Of a stretch of 64,000 nt of DNA, positions 51,737 to 62,312 are shown one piece after another. The stretch is taken from contig JAVHKY010000052.1 of the NCBI GenBank assembly GCA_035079385.1, positions 8,246,001-8,310,000 of the forward strand. The letters are read 5' to 3'. Below the pieces are notes generated by a model, which worked only from the letters and a program-made list of their open reading frames with translations, had not been told where the DNA came from and made no database searches. Numbering within the stretch: the stretch's first letter is position 1; every line of letters starts with the position of its first letter. This DNA is from Aspidiotus rigidus. Lineage: Eukaryota > Arthropoda > Insecta > Hemiptera > Diaspididae. Position numbers and translations under genes: made by a program.

Positions 51737-54328
51737 ATGGCGTTGGAAATCGAGCTGCAAAGATATCTTAGCACTATCACCAAATATCTCAATTCGGCGG
51801 ACGAACTTATCGCATCTTCTGATCCAGACCTAGAACAGATACAACTTCATTTACTGATATTCGAAAAATACCTACCAAAAATTGAACAATTTCGCGGGAA
51901 AAAGAAAGAAGAAACTAGTTTTGCTACAGATGCTGTACCTATAATCGACAGTGTTTTCATTACCCAAATCAAACTCGAACAACTGCAATTTAAACTCCAA
52001 CCTGCACCTAAAAATATTGTACCTGTAGTTCCTCAACCTACAATAATCCAACCTCACTTATCAATTCCGCATCTCAAGTTGCAATCGTTCGATGAAACGA
52101 AACGGAGGACTTATCCAAGATTCAAAGAATCATTCAAAGCAATTTTTGATTCCGCGCCTTTAGACAACAAACAGAGATTTCTACGTCTTCAAACCTATAT
52201 AACAGGCGAAGCGGCAAATTACATAACTCACTTACCAATCGAGGAAAGTAGTTACAAAAAAGCTTGGGACACCTTAGATCACGAATTTGACGATCCAACC
52301 ACATTGATTGCTGAATTGTATCGTGACATACATAACACTAAACCAGCGAAGCAGGAAACACTCCAACTCAGACAAACTTTCAATTCAATCGAAGCCATAT
52401 TGAAAGCATTAGAGCAATACGGCGAATCAATCGAGAACAATCTCTACCTACAAAATATAATCTTCCAAAAATTTCCGACGAACATCATTTTCAGTCTTTC
52501 AACGGACCAAGAGTTAACGTTACCGGCCTTTCGCAAGAAAATGGATCAATTAATACGAGTAAGAGAACGATACTCTGTTATGTCAACAAACATCACTCAA
52601 TCCATACCTACATCAACATCAAAATTTGAGAATCCAGCAGTGAAACCTACGTATTCAACATCGACTCCAAGTAATTTCAAGCCTAGATCTACATTACCGG
52701 TATCATCAGAAACAAAGGCATCGGCATCATCATTTAATCCACAACAAAAGCAACCTCATTGCGCTTTTTGTCACGCAGATCATTATTCTGATCTTTGCCC
52801 TTCATACACAACGCTTGCAGCGAGGAAGGCAAAAATCACCGGTAATTGTTTCAACTGCTTGAATAAGCACGAAGCTGGGAAATGCCGTCGAACAAAGAAA
52901 TGTTATCACTGCCGACAGCAGCACCACAGCAGTTTATGTCCGATGAAGTTTGGAGAAAAAGCAAAAGAAGATCAAAATGTCAACGAATTGAAAACACCAG
53001 AACCGGTCACTCAAACCCTCCTAGTCAAAAAACAAGGGCAAACAGGAACATACCTAACCGCCTGCACACGAATACGCAATCCAGAAACAGGTTCTTCAAA
53101 ATATGTTCGCATAATATTCGACGGTGGATGTCCTAAAACTTTAATCGAAGATGAAATGGCAGATTTACTCCAGCTGACCCGATCTAACACGATAGATATT
53201 CCCGTTAAAGGATTTCTGGATAAGGAACCAAAGAAATTACGAACATCAACAGTTTCGATCGAAATTCCCGGAATGCGAAAAATCATCAGTATTCAAACTA
53301 CACCAGAGATCGCTACAAATATAACCAGTATCGATCACAATGAATTTTTGAAGACGTATCCGCAGTACTCACACATCGAATTTGCTGATGAAGGAAACAA
53401 TCTCACTCCGACGATATTGATAGGCGGCGATTATTATTTCACCTTCATAGCAGACAAACCAAAAATTACAGTAGAAGATGATCTTCACCTAATATCTAGC
53501 TTATTTGGTTGGATGATAGCGGGAATCCAAGACAATAACGTTGAACAGCAATCCTACCTACTCACCACCTCAGCCGCGATAGAACAGCTAGTTTCACTCG
53601 ATACTATTGGAATCAAAGATGCTTACCTAACGCAGGCCGATGAAGAAGAGCAAGCATTGAAACAATTCTACGAGAAAATCCAAATTATAGATGATCGTTA
53701 TCACATCGGCTGGCCTTGGAAAATCAATCCAGAAACTCTTCCCAGTAATTATGGTATCTCCATTGGTCGATTAAGATCGTTGTACAAAACTCTGAAACAT
53801 AAACCAGAATTATTACAAGCCTATGATAACATATTCAAGCAACAAATTGAAGCAGGAATTCTAGAGAATGCTTATCACAAATACGATGACGGATCGTACA
53901 TTCCACATCACGGAGTGTATACGCCCGAAAAATCGACACCAATACGGATTGTATTCGCTGGTAACGCCAAACAATCCAAAAATAATCTATCAATCAATGA
54001 GGCAATATACAAAGGTCGACAGCTCCTCGAAGATCAACTCGGCATAATTCTGAGATTCAGAAAGCATAAAGTCGCAATCATGGGAGATTTTGAAAAAGCT
54101 TATCTCCACATTGGGCTCAAACAAGAAGATAGGAAATACGTAAAATGTTTATGGCTTAAAGATGCGTCAAAACCACCTGAACCAGAGAATATACTATGCT
54201 TACAATTTACACGCATCGCTTTTGGTATCGTCGCGTCTAGTTTCATCCTCCAAGCAACAATTCGTTATCACCTCGATAAGTATGCTAAGGAATATTCCGT
54301 CATTAGCACACGACTTTTACGCAGATAA
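51737..54328 (+). pseudogene. BEL/Pao Gag, protease and first half of RT
   Basis: 863 codons from ATG 51,737. Residues 110-290: Pao-type Gag (LQSFDETKRRTYPRFKESF, YITGEAANYI). Residues 341-395: three Cys/His knuckles (CAFCHADH, CFNCLNKHEAGKC, CYHCRQQHH). Protease from about residue 430: active site reads FDGG (residues 463-466) where LDSG or DSGS is usual. RT from about residue 650: GRLRSLYKTLKH, VYTPEKSTPIRIVF, LEDQLGIILRFRKHKVAI and MGDFEKAYLHIGL with the first catalytic Asp. The frame shifts near 54,295, so the natural product continues in the next entry. Confidence 0.88.
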
Positions 54329-55883
54329 TCTCATCACAGGATCACATTCCGAAGAAAACGCTATCAAAATTGCATCCGACTCAATTAGAATGTTTGAAAT
54401 TTGCTCCATGAATCTGAGACGATGGTCATCGTCATCCCAAACCGTACTTCAATCCATTCTGGAAACAAAGAGAGAGAAAGAAAATCCAGTTACCGTTCTA
54501 GGCTTAAAATGGAACACGCTTGCCGATGAAATTTACCTGGCAGTTCCAAAATTTATCGAAACTGAACCAACATTTCGTATTGTACTGCAAAACATTGCCA
54601 GATTATATGACCCACTCGGCATCTTTTCACCAATAACGTTGAAAGCAAAAATTTTTCTTCAGTCACTTCGCCAACATAGACTAACTTATGATGAAAAATT
54701 ACCCGAGAACTTGGCGATAACCTGGAAAGAAATTTTAGAGGATCTTCGGAACACTACCAAACTGCAGCTACCGCGATCCACTCCAATAACGAAGGAAAGC
54801 GAATTTCATTGTTTCACTGACGCGAGCAAAAAGGGTTATGGATTCGTTATATACGTACTTCATCCTTCAACAAAAAGCATCCACTTTATTTTCGCCAAAG
54901 CAAAAATAGCGCCATCGCGAAGTCTCACGATACCGAAACTCGAGTTACTTGCTGCAACACTTGGAGCGCGTGCCTTAAGTTTTGTGCAGAAATCGCTCCA
55001 TCTATCTATCGAACATTCCGCCACCTTATGGACCGACAGTAAATGTACGTTAGCCCGTATCTACACTTCAAAGATTTTACCCACATATGAAGAAAATCGC
55101 GTTCGTGAAATACGCGCTACAAAAGTAACATGCCGATACGTACCAGCAGAATTTAACGTTGCCGATCCGGCTTCTCGTGGCCAAACCTTCGACGAATTTG
55201 AAAAATCTTCGTGGTTTACTGGTCCGAAATTTCTTAGCAAGTCTCCAAATGAATGGCCAAAGCATGAACCTTCGCAATACGCAAGCTACGACTCAAATAT
55301 ACATGATCCAGAGACGGAGGTCATCACAGCGCTACCTGTACAAGCTGACAAACAAGTTGACATCTGGTCAAAACTCTTGGAAAAATATTCAGATTTTAGA
55401 AAACTAATAAAAGTTACATCTTACATTCTCCGGTTTGTTGCAGAGAAAATATCGAAAACAACTCCCTTCTTTGAAATGATGAGAAGCGACCCATACTATG
55501 CAGCCTTGCGATTCTGGATAAAAAGAATCCAAAAACTTCACTTTTCCGACATCTTCAACGATCTACAGAATAACAAAAGAAACGCAATAATCAATGGCCT
55601 GCGGATTCAATTAGATTCTGAAGGAATCCTGAGGTCACACGGCAGATTTCAGTTTGCCAAAATCGATATGCAGGAAAGATCACCGATTCTTTTACCTAAA
55701 GCGAGCGAAAGTAAATTCGTTTCTCTACTCATCCTGCATTACCATTATCTGAACTTCCATACAGGGACGAATCAAACTTTGACTGCCATTCGCCGGCGAT
55801 ACTGGTTACTTCTAGGAAGGCGATCTGTGTACAACGTCATAAAAAAATGTGCTCAATGCGCAAAATTTACAGCGCGTCCATAG
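54300..55883 (+). pseudogene. BEL/Pao RT second half, RNase H, integrase finger
   Basis: In the shifted frame: HDFYADNLITG (usual YVDD box reads YADN), VLGLKWNTLADE, LYDPLGIFSPITLKAK, then RNase H with CFTDASKKGYGFV, KLELLAATLGAR, LWTDSKCTLA and VPAEFNVADPASRG. Integrase zinc finger HYHYLNFHTG and CAQCAKF near 55,760-55,870. Ends at TAG 55,881-55,883; the same frame resumes directly after it. Confidence 0.88.
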
Positions 55884-56882
55884 GACCAACCAAAGGAGTC
55901 TGATTTACCTGAATTCCGACTCTGTCCAAAAACACTTCCATTCACCGCAGTTGGAATGGACACGTTGGGTCCTATAACAGTTGATAGAAGTAAAGCATAC
56001 ATTCTCCTGGTAGTTTGCCTGGTCACACGAGCAGTAACACTTGAACCACTCGAATCTCTGGAAACGAAGGAAATGAACTTTGCTCTATGTCGCGTCAAAG
56101 CACGAAGGACGGCTCCAGATCTGTACTATTCGGACAATGCACCACAGTTTAAAATTATGGAGCAACTAACCAAAGAAAACTCATCCAAGCAAATAATATG
56201 GAAATACATACCCATTGGCGCAAGCTGGATGGGAGGAACTTATGAGAGACTGGTCAGCAACGTGAAACAAGCCTTGGAACGCACTTTCCATCATAGGGCA
56301 CTCACCTCTCAACAATTTCGAACCATACTTCTAGAAATAGAAGCGATAATCAATTCTCGGCCACTTACGTATATTCAATCAGCAGATACCCTAACACCAT
56401 TGACGCCGAATGACTTTTTGCAGGCGAAATTCATCAACGATAATTACCCAACAGTATCTGACACCGATGACATCAGTCGTAAGACTCTACTATCGTTCAT
56501 TCGCCAAAGCCAAGCCATTCTGGATATATTCTGGAGAAGGTGGGCAACCACTTACTTGCAAGAGCTAAGGGAACGTCATAGACGCGATCAATCAAAAGGT
56601 AACGAACAGATATCGAAGATCAAGCCAAATGTAGGCGACGTCGTCATCTTGAAGGAAGCACTCAAGAAGAGGAACACCTGGCCTCTGGGCATCATTACCG
56701 AACTCAATGAAAGTCACGACAGAAAGATAAGATCAGCCCAAGTAAAAGTAGCATCCGGCGCAGTTCTACAACGACCTCTGAAAAACCTTTATCCACTCAA
56801 TATAACAAAAACAAACGAATCCGAACCAAATGAGGACGACTACGAAATCGTTGAAATAGAGGAAGAAGAAATTGAAGAATAA
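55884..56882 (+). pseudogene. BEL/Pao integrase core and C-terminus
   Basis: Same frame as the previous piece, after one stop. VGMDTLGPITV (first Asp), YYSDNAPQFK (second Asp), GASWMGGTYERLV (Glu), INSRPLTYI, LTPNDFL and a C-terminal beta-barrel (VGDVVILKEALKKRNTWPLG). Ends with an acidic tail of Glu at 56,882. A 27-base T run (56,953-56,979) precedes the 3' LTR. Confidence 0.88.
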
Positions 56883-56994
56883 TGGATGAAAATGAAAGTT
56901 AGTAAATAGTAAATATTGTTGTTATTCTTAACCTCGTTGTTCCAGACGAAAAATTTTTTTTTTTTTTTTTTTTTTTTTCTTTTGACTTCCCCAA

Positions 56995-57204
56995 TGTCGC
57001 GGATGCGAGACAGAGGGCAGCACTAAACTCCGACCAGCTGACGGATGATGTCAACTGGGCGGGAACTACACAATAAACGACTAACCTAATAATAAAATAA
57101 TAATGACGAATTGTATGAATCGAATTGAATGTATTCCAATTTTATTGTGAAATAATAATCCATTTATCAATTACAAATAATCTTCTCTCTTCACTGCCGC
57201 GACA
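56995..57204 (+). repeat. BEL/Pao 3' LTR
   Basis: Identical to the 5' LTR; followed by the GAACA duplication. Confidence 0.95.
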
Positions 57205-57309
57205 GAACACATTTATAGGTGAAATTGTTTTCTTTCAAAATATCTTTATGTGGAAACTTTTATGGTGAGGTTTCTGTATGTGAACTTATTTTCTGTGGAA
57301 TATTTTTCT

Positions 57310-58634
57310 GTCAACGACACCGTTGCCTTAATTACGCCTAGCCTAACTTGTTTTTGTGTTGTTTCTCCTATCTTTGATTGCGTGTTTGCATTCATCAGCG
57401 TATTAATAAATTTGATTCAAATTATAAATTTATTTTCGTTCTCATCTGGGAACAGTTAGTTTATTTATGATTATTATTGATTAATTAGCCGCTGCTGATT
57501 AATTCGTTACGATGACGAGAAGGAATGAAACAATAAAAATAGTAGCGTCTTGTCTTTATTATCGAACGTTCGCAAATTGAAAAGAGAATGGAACCAAACG
57601 TCTTAATTGCGATGGAAAAGAATGTAGAGTAATGAAATATGAATTCTTGAAATTGGTCTAAACAATGTGAATGGTGAAGCGGTACGTAGAGCAAAATCTA
57701 AAATGAATGATTGTTGAGTATCCTGATCATAAAATCGGTATCTAATTACAATGATTCTAGTCTCCAATCTGAGTTTGTAGTTCTCTTCGATAGAACGTGA
57801 GTACCTGAGTGGAAAGTATATGAGGTATGATGAAGAGTTTGAATGAATAATTATCGAAATTTTATCATTTCAACTTGCAGTAGGTATAAGGTACATTTAG
57901 TTTCTATACTCTGTTCACATTAAGGAAGGATAGAAATATGACCTCGAGAACGAAACGCTCCGGGTAATTTTAATTTACCGTTCCGTTCTCAAGGTCATAT
58001 TTCTATCCTTCCTTAATGTGAACAGAGTATAGTGCCGTTTCTGACGCCTGGTGTTAGAAGCCAAATATCATCTTAAATCAATATTTTGCAATGTATACGA
58101 ATATGTATTGGAATTGAATTATTTTGTTTTGATGGAATGTGAATCTCGTTATTATTAGCGAAAAGGAGGATGAGCTTGCCGGGAATACTTCTATGACTTG
58201 GTTTGATACACTGTATCCTATACAGATAGATAGACGAAAGCTGAACGTGATTCACAAAGCTTCTTCTATCAATTACCTAGTTGTTGGGCGTTTGTTTCTT
58301 TCACAAAATGAGTTTGTACTCAAGTGGAAGTTGGTTAGTTGTATTCAATAAAATATGGTCAATGAAATATTATTACTTAAATGTGAACTGAGGAGCACAA
58401 ACTTTTCCACGGACCCACGGGAAACTGAAATGAATAATTGCGCGAATAAAAATGTAGGGAACAGATTTGATCATGAATCGCAAATACGGTATCCCAGCTT
58501 TGTGATCCGCAATTCAATTTTGAATCTCAATTTATACCTATTAGTTCTAAGTACTTTGAAGTTGACTACAAAGGTAGTATCATAATTACATTGTTGGGTT
58601 TTGAGTAGACAAATGAAGTTTGTGATAGTATTAA
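57310..58634 (+). repeat. family S copy 4, left part
   Basis: Follows the order of 45.95-46.95 kb and 48.1-48.33 kb. Interrupted by a hairpin MITE at 57,907 and by the TTAA element at 58,635. Confidence 0.65.
57907..58030. mobile_element. hairpin MITE, 124 bp, copy 2, with known empty site
   Basis: Near-perfect palindrome TACTCTGTTCACATTAAGG and complement, TA at 57,905-57,906 and 58,031-58,032. The paralogous sequence at 46,905 reads straight through (TTTAGTTTCTAGTGCCGG), proving the boundaries. Confidence 0.88.
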
Positions 58635-59075
58635 GGGCGTGCTCTACCTCGTTACTAACACAAGAACACACAGAACCGTGGGAACACAAACACGTTACGG
58701 AGAATACTAATTACGACTTGAAATGCGCACCAAATTATATGAAACTTGGTACATCAAAAGTTGAAGGTTCTAAAAACACCGCAAATTGGTTTATAACACC
58801 TATACTTCTTCAAATAACGTTATTCTTTCGTGAGAAGTATCGCTCCTTTCAACTGATAACGTGCGAATAATCCTTTTTTTCATTCGATTGTTGATCTAAT
58901 AATAATTGAAACTAGCGATTATTAACTAATTTCCGGTCTTGATAGTGTCATGTATCATCTTATTACAAAGTTTCGAGAGATTTGGAGCTAATTTCAAGTT
59001 GTAATTAGTATTCCAGGATATTTTCCCATGGTGTACTGCAGGTTGCATAGTTTCAAGTATTTACAGTGTATTTTG

Positions 59076-59816
59076 GTATACCCCCAAAAGTTCCAATCTG
59101 AAAGTTCCAGAACCAAAAGTTCCAAACTAATAGAAGTTCCAATGTCATATATTGCGAACTATTACGACCAAAATTTTGGAAGTCATTTTTCCAATTTAAT
59201 GAGTAAGATAATTATCACATGGGTGAATAGTGAATAGGATTTAGGAGAATGACGAAGTGTATAATCGTATAACCCTCGTTATGGAACCAATATAACGCAG
59301 TTATTGAACGGGCATCACGTACGAATAACAACTCAGAGGGATGGCACCATCGTTTCCAAACCGTTGTGGGGCGTCACCATCCAAGCCTGTATGGCTTCAT
59401 CAAAGAACTTCAAAAGGAACAAGGCGACACCGAATGCATGCTGAAGCAAATTGCCCTCGGCCAAAAGATCAGAAAACCAATGTCCCAGCGTCGTCGGCAC
59501 GCAGAGGACTGCATATTCAACTTGGTTACACGTTACAATACGTACGCGGATGCTAATAACATTTTGCAGTATTTAAAAGCTGTAGACTACAATTTACACT
59601 TCTAAGGAAGAAACTGCAAATGTTATAATTTTTTATCACTTACATGATTTAATTTACTTATTTGGAAATTTTTGGACGTTTTCGTATACATGTATTGAAA
59701 TATTTTGGAACTTTCAATCGTTTGGAACTTTTAGATTTTGGCACTTTTGACTTTGGAACTTCATTCTGGCTATTTCGGTTTTGGAACTTTCAGATTGGAA
59801 CTTATGGGATATAATC
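59076..59816 (+). mobile_element. MULE-G, internally deleted, nested in the TTAA element
   Basis: Flanked by an exact 10-bp repeat GTGTATTTTG (59,066-59,075; 59,817-59,826). The ends share AAGTTCCAATCTGAAAG in inverted order and consist of iterated AAAGTTCCAA words. It encodes the C-terminal third of a MULE transposase. Confidence 0.85.
59290..59605 (+). pseudogene. MULE-G transposase C-terminal part with catalytic Glu
   Basis: Open on the plus strand: ERASRTNNNSEGWHHRFQ, then HHPSLYGFIKELQKEQGDT and a helical tail ending YLKAVDYNLHF before the stop at 59,605. The NNSEGWH motif holds the third catalytic acid; the two Asp motifs are missing, so it cannot act. Confidence 0.8.
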
Positions 59817-59856
59817 GTGTATTTTGCATGTGTTAGTAACGAGGTAGAGCCTGCCC

Positions 59857-60165
59857 TTAATTAATCAAGGATTTCAATTCTGCAATTTTACGATTTGTGT
59901 TATTATTATCCTTATCTTACGACGAAAATGACAATTGTTGGAAGGGTGTAATATCAGTGTTGGGTCACTTCAGGTTATTGCTTATTAATTGTTGAGTGCG
60001 TTAGCTTTTTACAAATAGAAATAAATAATCAAGAAGATGTGATGTGAATTCTTGAAATTGGTTCAAATGATATGAATGAAATTGAATACAATTGAAAGGG
60101 AATGTCTTACAACGCCATGGGGATATGAAATGAATAATTAAAAATAAAAATGTAGGAAATAGGTT
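59857..60165 (+). repeat. family S copy 4, right part
   Basis: Resumes ATTAATCAAGGATTTCAATTC as at 48,800 and continues through ACAATTGTTGGAAGGGTG to GGAAATAGG, matching 48.87-49.10 kb. Confidence 0.65.
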
Positions 60166-60250
60166 CACGCCGACCCTATTACTACGTAGCTCGCTATGTA
60201 GCTTGTTTTCTTTTTTTTCTGCCTGCCTAACTGCCTTACTGCGTATTTTC
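60166..60250 (+). repeat. family S head fragment
   Basis: CACGCCGACCCTATTACTAC with a hairpin GCTCGCTATGTAGC, directly abutting the tail of copy 4, as the head at 49,503 follows copy 3. Confidence 0.5.
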
Positions 60251-60361
60251 TAGCAAAAAGTAAGAACAAATGAGAGAGGCGCGCGTGTGAGAATCAATAT
60301 CAAGGTGGATTCAATTGTAAGATCGTCCACTAAAAATAAAACATGACACCTAAATGAAATA

Positions 60362-60442
60362 TATGAGGAGGTATATGTAGAAAGGGCCTCCGTTCCATAA
60401 GAAATACATCAAACGGAGGCCCTTTTCTACGTGTACCTCCTC
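60362..60442. repeat. short hairpin repeat before the FN3 exon
   Basis: TATGAGGAGGTATATGTAG...GGGCCTCCGTT and complement, arms about 32 bp. A diverged half-copy occurs at 13,306-13,375. It ends 58 bp before the exon at 60,500. Confidence 0.6.
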
Positions 60443-60499
60443 ATTACCGTGACAAACATCTGCAATAAAATTACACTTTGCCAATTTTTTGTTCTACAG

Positions 60500-60789
60500 A
60501 CCTATTGCTTCAAGTAGTCAACGTATAAAAGTGTCCATCGATGGGACATTGGAAATACACGCTGTGCGACCATCTGATATGGGAGATTACACATGTCTTT
60601 TGAATTCACCGGGTGGTAATGATACTCGTTCAGCCAAATTGAATGTGGTTGAATTGCCTTTCAGTCCAACGTTGGTGCAAGCAATTCGCGTTGATCACCG
60701 TGGCATAAACGTAAGTTGGGTCCACGCATTCAACGGCAACAGTCCAATACTGAAGTATATAATTCAGCAAAGAGAATTGCCGGATCTAG
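60500..60789 (+). CDS. sdk: sdk exon: end of Ig6 and first half of FN3-1
   Basis: Reads PIASSSQRIKVSIDGTLEI, SDMGDYTCLLNSPGGNDTRS and LNVVELPFSPT, closing Ig6, then GINVSWVHAFNGNSPILKYI of FN3-1 with its core Trp. Acceptor GTTCTACAG, donor GTACGT. Phase 2 in, phase 1 out. Confidence 0.94.
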
Positions 60790-60892
60790 GTACGTTATAT
60801 TAGTTTTTTCTAAACAAGTTGTATTCAATTTTCCTTGCAATGACAAGTGTATGAGGTATCTCATCCTTGCTCTGTTTTATATCTGTTTGTAG

Positions 60893-61078
60893 GCTCTATT
60901 GTCGATCCATTATTACATTGGATGACGCAACTGAATAATGTGTCCGCATCAGTCAATTCTGTAGTCCTAAGTAACCTCAAGGCGGCAAGCTCTTATCAGT
61001 TCCGGTTAAGTGCTGTAAATAGTGTTGGTGAAGGTCCACCATCTGAACCGAGTAATATAGTGCAATTACCTCAAGAAC
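60893..61078 (+). CDS. sdk: sdk exon: second half of FN3-1
   Basis: Reads GSIVDPLLHWMTQLNNVS, VVLSNLKAASSYQFRLSAVN and GEGPPSEPSNIVQLPQE, the typical Tyr-Gln-Phe-Arg strand and the end of FN3-1. Acceptor CTGTTTGTAG, donor GTAAGT. Phase 1 in and out. Confidence 0.94.
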
Positions 61079-61618
61079 GTAAGTGTTTCTTATCATCTTT
61101 TTTTTCTGTTTAAAACAAGCCGAAAGCCCGTTCTTTTCTTCCAACTTCCTTCCACACTCAACTTATTCTTTCTGAATTTTCAATTTAATCCACGGATAAT
61201 CGTTTTTTGAAAAATTTCTTCCGAATGAATTTTTCTGCGTATAGGTGCTCAGAGAAGTTCTCTGATTTTTGATTAACTGACTCTTCTCGGAATATATCAT
61301 TTTCAAACATCGATTTCATCTTTGATGCATAACGCTTGCTTCTTTCTTAGCAAAAGTCACCGCAACGCCGTGCAGTCGCTGCAATTTTGCGTGATTATTT
61401 TATTTGATTTTAGCAATCATTAAAGTTTTTGACATAAATACTTTACATCTGCCCCTCCCGTCCTCAGACAGGCCGAGAGGGTAAAACGCTCCTCGAATTA
61501 TGGTCCATGCAAACTATCTGGCTCACAGTGTATGCAAAATACGATTGAAGCATATTAGACGTTTGAGTTTACAGACTTTTACCTTCCAATTTGTGGTCTA
61601 TCGCTTTCCAATTTATAG
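61079..61618. other. sdk intron DNA, nothing recognised
   Basis: No feature recognised apart from a GC-richer patch at 61,450-61,500. Confidence 0.4.
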
Positions 61619-61980
61619 CACTAATGAACAGCTATCCTGTTACAAAGATTCTATTATGTGATTCTTAGATACTTTTTAACGCTGAACACGAATCCGTTGT
61701 CCGTTTTTTGCTAGCACGCCACAATTTTTAGTAATCATGATGAAAGTTCTCGTTTACTTGCCGCGCGTCCTCGCGAAACACATCGACGATAGCAGCGTCG
61801 CTATCGAAAACGTTCGTTACGTTCCGCGATAACGCGCGGCAAGTAGACGAGAATATTTATCGTGATTACTGAAATCGTGACGTGCTAGCAAAAAACGGAC
61901 TACGGATTTGTGTTCAGCGTTGAAAAGTATCTTAGAATCACGTAATAGAATCTTTGTAACAGAATAGCTGTTCAGTAGTG
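61619..61980. mobile_element. CACTA-like hairpin MITE
   Basis: 362 bp. Inverted ends CACTAATGAACAGCTAT and (reversed) CACTACTGAACAGCTAT with arms of about 150 bp; 3-bp flank TAG on both sides (61,616-61,618; 61,981-61,983). CACTA start and 3-bp duplication fit the CACTA superfamily. Confidence 0.65.
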
Positions 61981-61983
61981 TAG

Positions 61984-62312
61984 TTAGTGGTCTTCCTATT
62001 TACAATCTTGCATCCCCTACAGACTTTTGTGTCGATTTGTGAGTACTAATCCTCTGGATTGCGGTGAAAACACTTTGAGAATGGAGACCGGCTGACTACT
62101 ACCAGTGCAGGCAGTGCGCACTTCTTTTGTTGCGAGTATCACTCAAATGCTATTGTTAAATACCTTACAAAATCTACACAAAACTAAAATACTTTTAAGA
62201 AATTACATGCTTGGGTTGGGTACATTCAAAGGGTTCCGTCCAAAGGACGGGCATTTCTGTTTATGATAGATACTATTATAGGTCTCAATGAACCATTTTC
62301 ATAATTTTTTAG
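61984..62312. other. sdk intron DNA, nothing recognised
   Basis: No feature recognised; ends with the acceptor ATTTTTTAG. Confidence 0.4.

Larger units (their letters stand above)
51421..57204 (+). mobile_element. BEL/Pao LTR retrotransposon, recent insertion
   Basis: 5.8 kb. The two 210-bp LTRs (TGTCGCGGATGCG to ACTGCCGCGACA) are identical as far as I can compare them, and the 5-bp duplication GAACA (51,416-51,420; 57,205-57,209) is exact. The interior is one Gag-Pol: Gag, zinc knuckles, protease, RT, RNase H, integrase. One frameshift (about 54,300) and one TAG (55,881) break it. Identical LTRs with broken coding suggest insertion of an already defective copy or base-call errors. Confidence 0.93.
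49665..57335. mobile_element. possible MULE-like element with iterated termini, filled by BEL/Pao
   Basis: Left block 49,670-50,130 has repeated CACAGAAAATTTTT.CATC words; right blocks 51,050-51,420 and 57,205-57,330 have the inverse (GTGGAAAC, TTTTCTGTG). Both ends could be the termini of one element, but no duplication or transposase was seen. A hairpin MITE and the BEL/Pao element lie inside. Confidence 0.35.
58635..59856. mobile_element. TTAA-flanked element (piggyBac-like target)
   Basis: Inverted ends GGGCGTGCTCTACCTCG and (reversed) GGGCAGGCTCTACCTCG, continuing GTTACTAACACA. TTAA on both sides (58,631-58,634; 59,857-59,860). The uninterrupted family S copy at 48,795 has GTATTAATTAATCAAGG, so one TTAA was duplicated. 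Interior non-coding apart from MULE-G. Confidence 0.8.
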
